Of a stretch of 8,158 bases of DNA, positions 6,355-8,158 are shown in pieces. Both the position numbers and the translations under genes were made by a program. The notes below the pieces were generated by a model. That model was not told where the DNA came from and did no database searches. It was given only the letters and a program-made list of their open reading frames with translations. The stretch covers positions 1 to 8,158 of the forward strand of contig JAECRX010000226.1 in assembly GCA_016292335.1 (NCBI GenBank), in the 5' to 3' direction. Numbering within the stretch: the stretch's first letter is position 1; each line of letters opens with the position of its first letter. This DNA comes from Candidatus Sifarchaeum subterraneum (lineage in GTDB: Archaea; Asgardarchaeota; Sifarchaeia; Sifarchaeales; Sifarchaeaceae).

Positions 6355-6361
6355 TCACCTC
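6355..6361 (-). promoter_or_regulatory. Shine-Dalgarno site deciding the pmbA start
   Basis: GAGGTGA on the minus strand follows the tldD TGA (6363-6365) after one base. Five bases then separate it from ATG at 6349. It contains the in-frame GTG at 6358, which therefore cannot be a sensible start. A second ATG at 6343 would have 11-base spacing and is less likely. Confidence 0.75.
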
Positions 6362-6362
6362 T

Positions 6363-7901
6363 TCACTGGACTACTAAAGACATATATTCATTGTTTTTTA
6401 TTCTTGTCCACTCTGGGCCTCCATCACCAACATATCTTGTCTGGCCTCGTTTTCCACAAAACCCAGCCGTATCTATTCTGAGTTTCCCAGCAAATCCATC
6501 TACATATCGCAAAGCATACATAGTCTTTGCAGTAAAATTGGATGCTCTGATTGGTACTGTTATTTTTCCATTTTCGACCAAATAGCCTATCTGAACATTT
6601 GAAGTCATTCCTTCCTTGCTGACTGCCCCTCCTAGAGTTCCCATAAGAATCACACCTTTTTTGACATTCTTGATCAAATCTTCTAAGGTAGGATACCATT
6701 TGTCCTTGGAAGCTGGATAAAGATACGTGTTGGTCATTCTACAGACTCTTGAATCACCGAGTTCGGACCAAGCACCTCCATTTGGTTCTCTACTATAATA
6801 GGCGGCTGTTTCTCTGTTGAGGATGAAATCTTTTACATGTCCTTTCTCTGCTAAAAGCTTTGGTTTGCATTCAACTCCTTCATCATCAATATATTCTGTT
6901 CCAAATCCAATATCGTAGACCGGGCTCATTTCATCATCAACAAGTGGACCGTCAATTATATTGACAAGTTCTGATGCTACAACTCCTCGGGGATTCCCCT
7001 CTCTATCGATTATCCCTGAAGTTCCAGATTTTATCGAATCAGCCTCGAAGTTATGACCTAAAGCTTCATGTATGAAAACACCTAGTGCAGAGAAATGTAG
7101 AATTACGTAGTCAAGGCTTTTGGCCTCTTGATCATTTATAGTTTTTGCCTCCAACAACTCTACGGATTTTTGTATCCAAGCCTTTATCCGTTCTTTAATT
7201 TCATTCTTTAATTTGTATTTTCCATTCTTCTTTTCAAGTAACCGTTCAGAACCTTGAACACCTGCAATTCTAATTCTAGTCTGAGAGAAATGACCTGCAT
7301 TATCTCTTGTTTTAGTTAAAACCTGCAGAAAAGTTCGAGGTAATACTTGGGTTTTCCATAATCCTTCTGTGTCGGCGATGATTTTTTCTTCGATCTGACT
7401 GAAGGTCCATATTTCAAGGGTGATTTTTACGTTTTTTTCTCTATTTTCTTTTTCAACTTTTTCTGCCAGATTTTCTACACCAGTAATAATTACATTCAAT
7501 ATTTCTTTTGTATTTATTTTTCTTATATCGAATTCAGGGGCTCTGCCATATCTGTGCTTTTCAATGTTTGGTATCTTTGCCAGTTTTACTTCTGTTTCAC
7601 CCTTCTCTGCAATTTCAAGAAATTTCACACCATTATTTATTCCCTTCTTCAGGGCTTCCTCAGAGAGTATCCCGATCTTCATTTCTACTTTTTTTCCGTT
7701 TTTAAGAAGGCGCAATTGTACTCGACTTTTCGAACTGTATGGTGTTGATATTTCTTGACCTTCAAATCGGTTTGCTTCAATTTTTGATAATTTCTCATAG
7801 AGAAAATCAGCATAATCCACTTTCGTCTTAGCATAATCTAATGATTCACTTATCAAAAGCTTTAATCTTGATTCATTTGCAACAGCTGGTATAGAACACA
7901 T
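6363..7901 (-). CDS. tldD: TldD-family zinc metalloprotease, catalytic subunit
   Basis: TldD is the catalytic subunit of the TldD/TldE peptidase, which cleaves unfolded or extended peptides inside a closed heterodimer. The zinc motif HEALGH is at residues 278-283, and the conserved cysteine of the C-terminal GFCGKRGQ motif is Cys482; both match the family pattern. Other signatures are IDDEGVE (338-344), the RMTNTYL motif (388-394) and a closing GDGGPEW. At 512 residues it is a little longer than the usual 450-480, with the extra length spread through a lysine- and glutamate-rich N-terminal half. The ATG at 7901 is preceded by GAGGAG (7912-7917) with 10-base spacing. It is the first gene of the tldD-pmbA-small membrane protein operon. 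All catalytic residues are present, so an active enzyme is expected. Confidence 0.93.
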   Translation of the reverse strand: MCSIPAVANESRLKLLISESLDYAKTKVDYADFLYEKLSKIEANRFEGQEISTPYSSKSRVQLRLLKNGKKVEMKIGILSEEALKKGINNGVKFLEIAEKGETEVKLAKIPNIEKHRYGRAPEFDIRKINTKEILNVIITGVENLAEKVEKENREKNVKITLEIWTFSQIEEKIIADTEGLWKTQVLPRTFLQVLTKTRDNAGHFSQTRIRIAGVQGSERLLEKKNGKYKLKNEIKERIKAWIQKSVELLEAKTINDQEAKSLDYVILHFSALGVFIHEALGHNFEADSIKSGTSGIIDREGNPRGVVASELVNIIDGPLVDDEMSPVYDIGFGTEYIDDEGVECKPKLLAEKGHVKDFILNRETAAYYSREPNGGAWSELGDSRVCRMTNTYLYPASKDKWYPTLEDLIKNVKKGVILMGTLGGAVSKEGMTSNVQIGYLVENGKITVPIRASNFTAKTMYALRYVDGFAGKLRIDTAGFCGKRGQTRYVGDGGPEWTRIKNNEYMSLVVQ

Positions 7902-7964
7902 ATCTACAAAACTCCTCTTATGAAATATTACACGATCTATCTTTTGTGTAAAAAAGAAAAAAAG

Positions 7965-7972
7965 ATATAAAA
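7965..7972 (-). promoter_or_regulatory. Probable promoter of the tldD operon
   Basis: Minus-strand TTTTATAT, a good archaeal TATA match, lies 64 bases before the tldD ATG. That predicts a transcription start near 7940 and a leader of about 40 bases containing GAGGAG. The reverse strand also reads as TATA-like, so direction is assigned from the adjacent gene. Confidence 0.4.
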
Positions 7973-8033
7973 GAATTTAGGACTTAAGAAAGATGGTCGA
8001 GAAGTTAAAAGAGCTTTAAGAGATCCTCATAAG

Positions 8034-8054
8034 CAAGAAAAAGAAAAAAGAAGA
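8034..8054 (-). terminator. T-rich tract, possible terminator of an upstream minus-strand gene
   Basis: Read on the minus strand, this is a long pyrimidine tract of T runs broken by single C bases. It lies between a putative stop codon at 8100-8102 and the tldD promoter. This is the pattern expected for U-tract termination of a gene entering from the right edge. Confidence 0.35.
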
Positions 8055-8099
8055 TTAAATAAAGAGCAATCTAGACTATGTGGCAGGATAGACTACACG

Positions 8100-8158
8100 T
8101 CATTGCGCAAATCTCTTTTCCCACTCAGATCGCATAGCTATTCTTTTTGGATCTAAAA
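8100..8158 (-). CDS. Possible C-terminal end of an unidentified gene (partial)
   Basis: A minus-strand frame open at the window edge ends LDPKRIAMRSEWEKRFAQ then TGA at 8100-8102. Eighteen residues are too few to name a family. Support comes from the charged, protein-like composition and from the T-rich tract downstream, which would fit its terminator. An open frame this short can also arise by chance. The remaining bases between it and tldD (7902-8099) show only the promoter and the pyrimidine tract. Confidence 0.35.
   Translation of the reverse strand, partial: LDPKRIAMRSEWEKRFAQ

Noticed and set aside
7420..7758. Plus-strand Phe-rich open frame opposite tldD
   Set aside because: The apparent hydrophobic segments are the reverse complement of the Lys/Glu-rich part of TldD and not membrane helices of a real protein.
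7971..8156. Plus-strand frame rich in Lys, Arg and Glu after tldD's promoter
   Set aside because: It is open for about 60 codons but has no ATG, GTG or TTG near its beginning and no ribosome site. Its composition reflects the purine tract that is better explained as a minus-strand terminator.

Overview
The window looks like an AT-rich archaeal chromosome segment. The signs are an archaeal-type RadA recombinase, an archaeal-style CBS-containing IMP dehydrogenase and a TldD/PmbA metalloprotease pair. Strong GGAGGT/GGTGA Shine-Dalgarno sites (one paired with a TTG start), TATA-like boxes upstream of genes and T-rich tracts after stop codons agree with this. I cannot assign a phylum. The RadA Walker A reads GEFRTGKTQ, as in eukaryotic Rad51/Dmc1, which hints at a lineage near the eukaryotic branch, but one motif is not proof.

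Layout: (1) 1-1554, plus strand: a two-gene UxaA-type dehydratase/lyase, with the large catalytic subunit first (5' end just cut by the window edge) and the small SAF-domain subunit second. (2) 1678-2949, minus strand: radA, convergent with the lyase genes, with an unusual tandem pair of N-terminal helix-hairpin-helix domains. (3) 2950-3284: a 335-base divergent intergenic region. It holds two abutting palindromes near the likely radA promoter, a GC-rich long-range inverted repeat that may be a structured RNA, and a likely guaB promoter. (4) 3285-4745, plus strand: guaB (IMP dehydrogenase), with several non-canonical active-site motifs. (5) 7901 down to 4825, minus strand: a compact tldD-pmbA-small membrane protein operon. 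The pmbA start lies just after the tldD stop, and the third gene overlaps the pmbA stop. (6) 7902-8158: the tldD promoter region and probably the 3' end of another minus-strand gene.

The modules serve separate roles: sugar-acid or sulfolactate-type lyase catabolism, recombination, guanine nucleotide synthesis and peptide processing. No mobile element, CRISPR array, tRNA or rRNA was seen. The items most worth a second look are the double-HhH RadA with its repeat-bearing linker, the GC-rich folded element and palindromes between radA and guaB, the small membrane protein coupled to TldD/PmbA, and the divergent IMPDH active-site loops.
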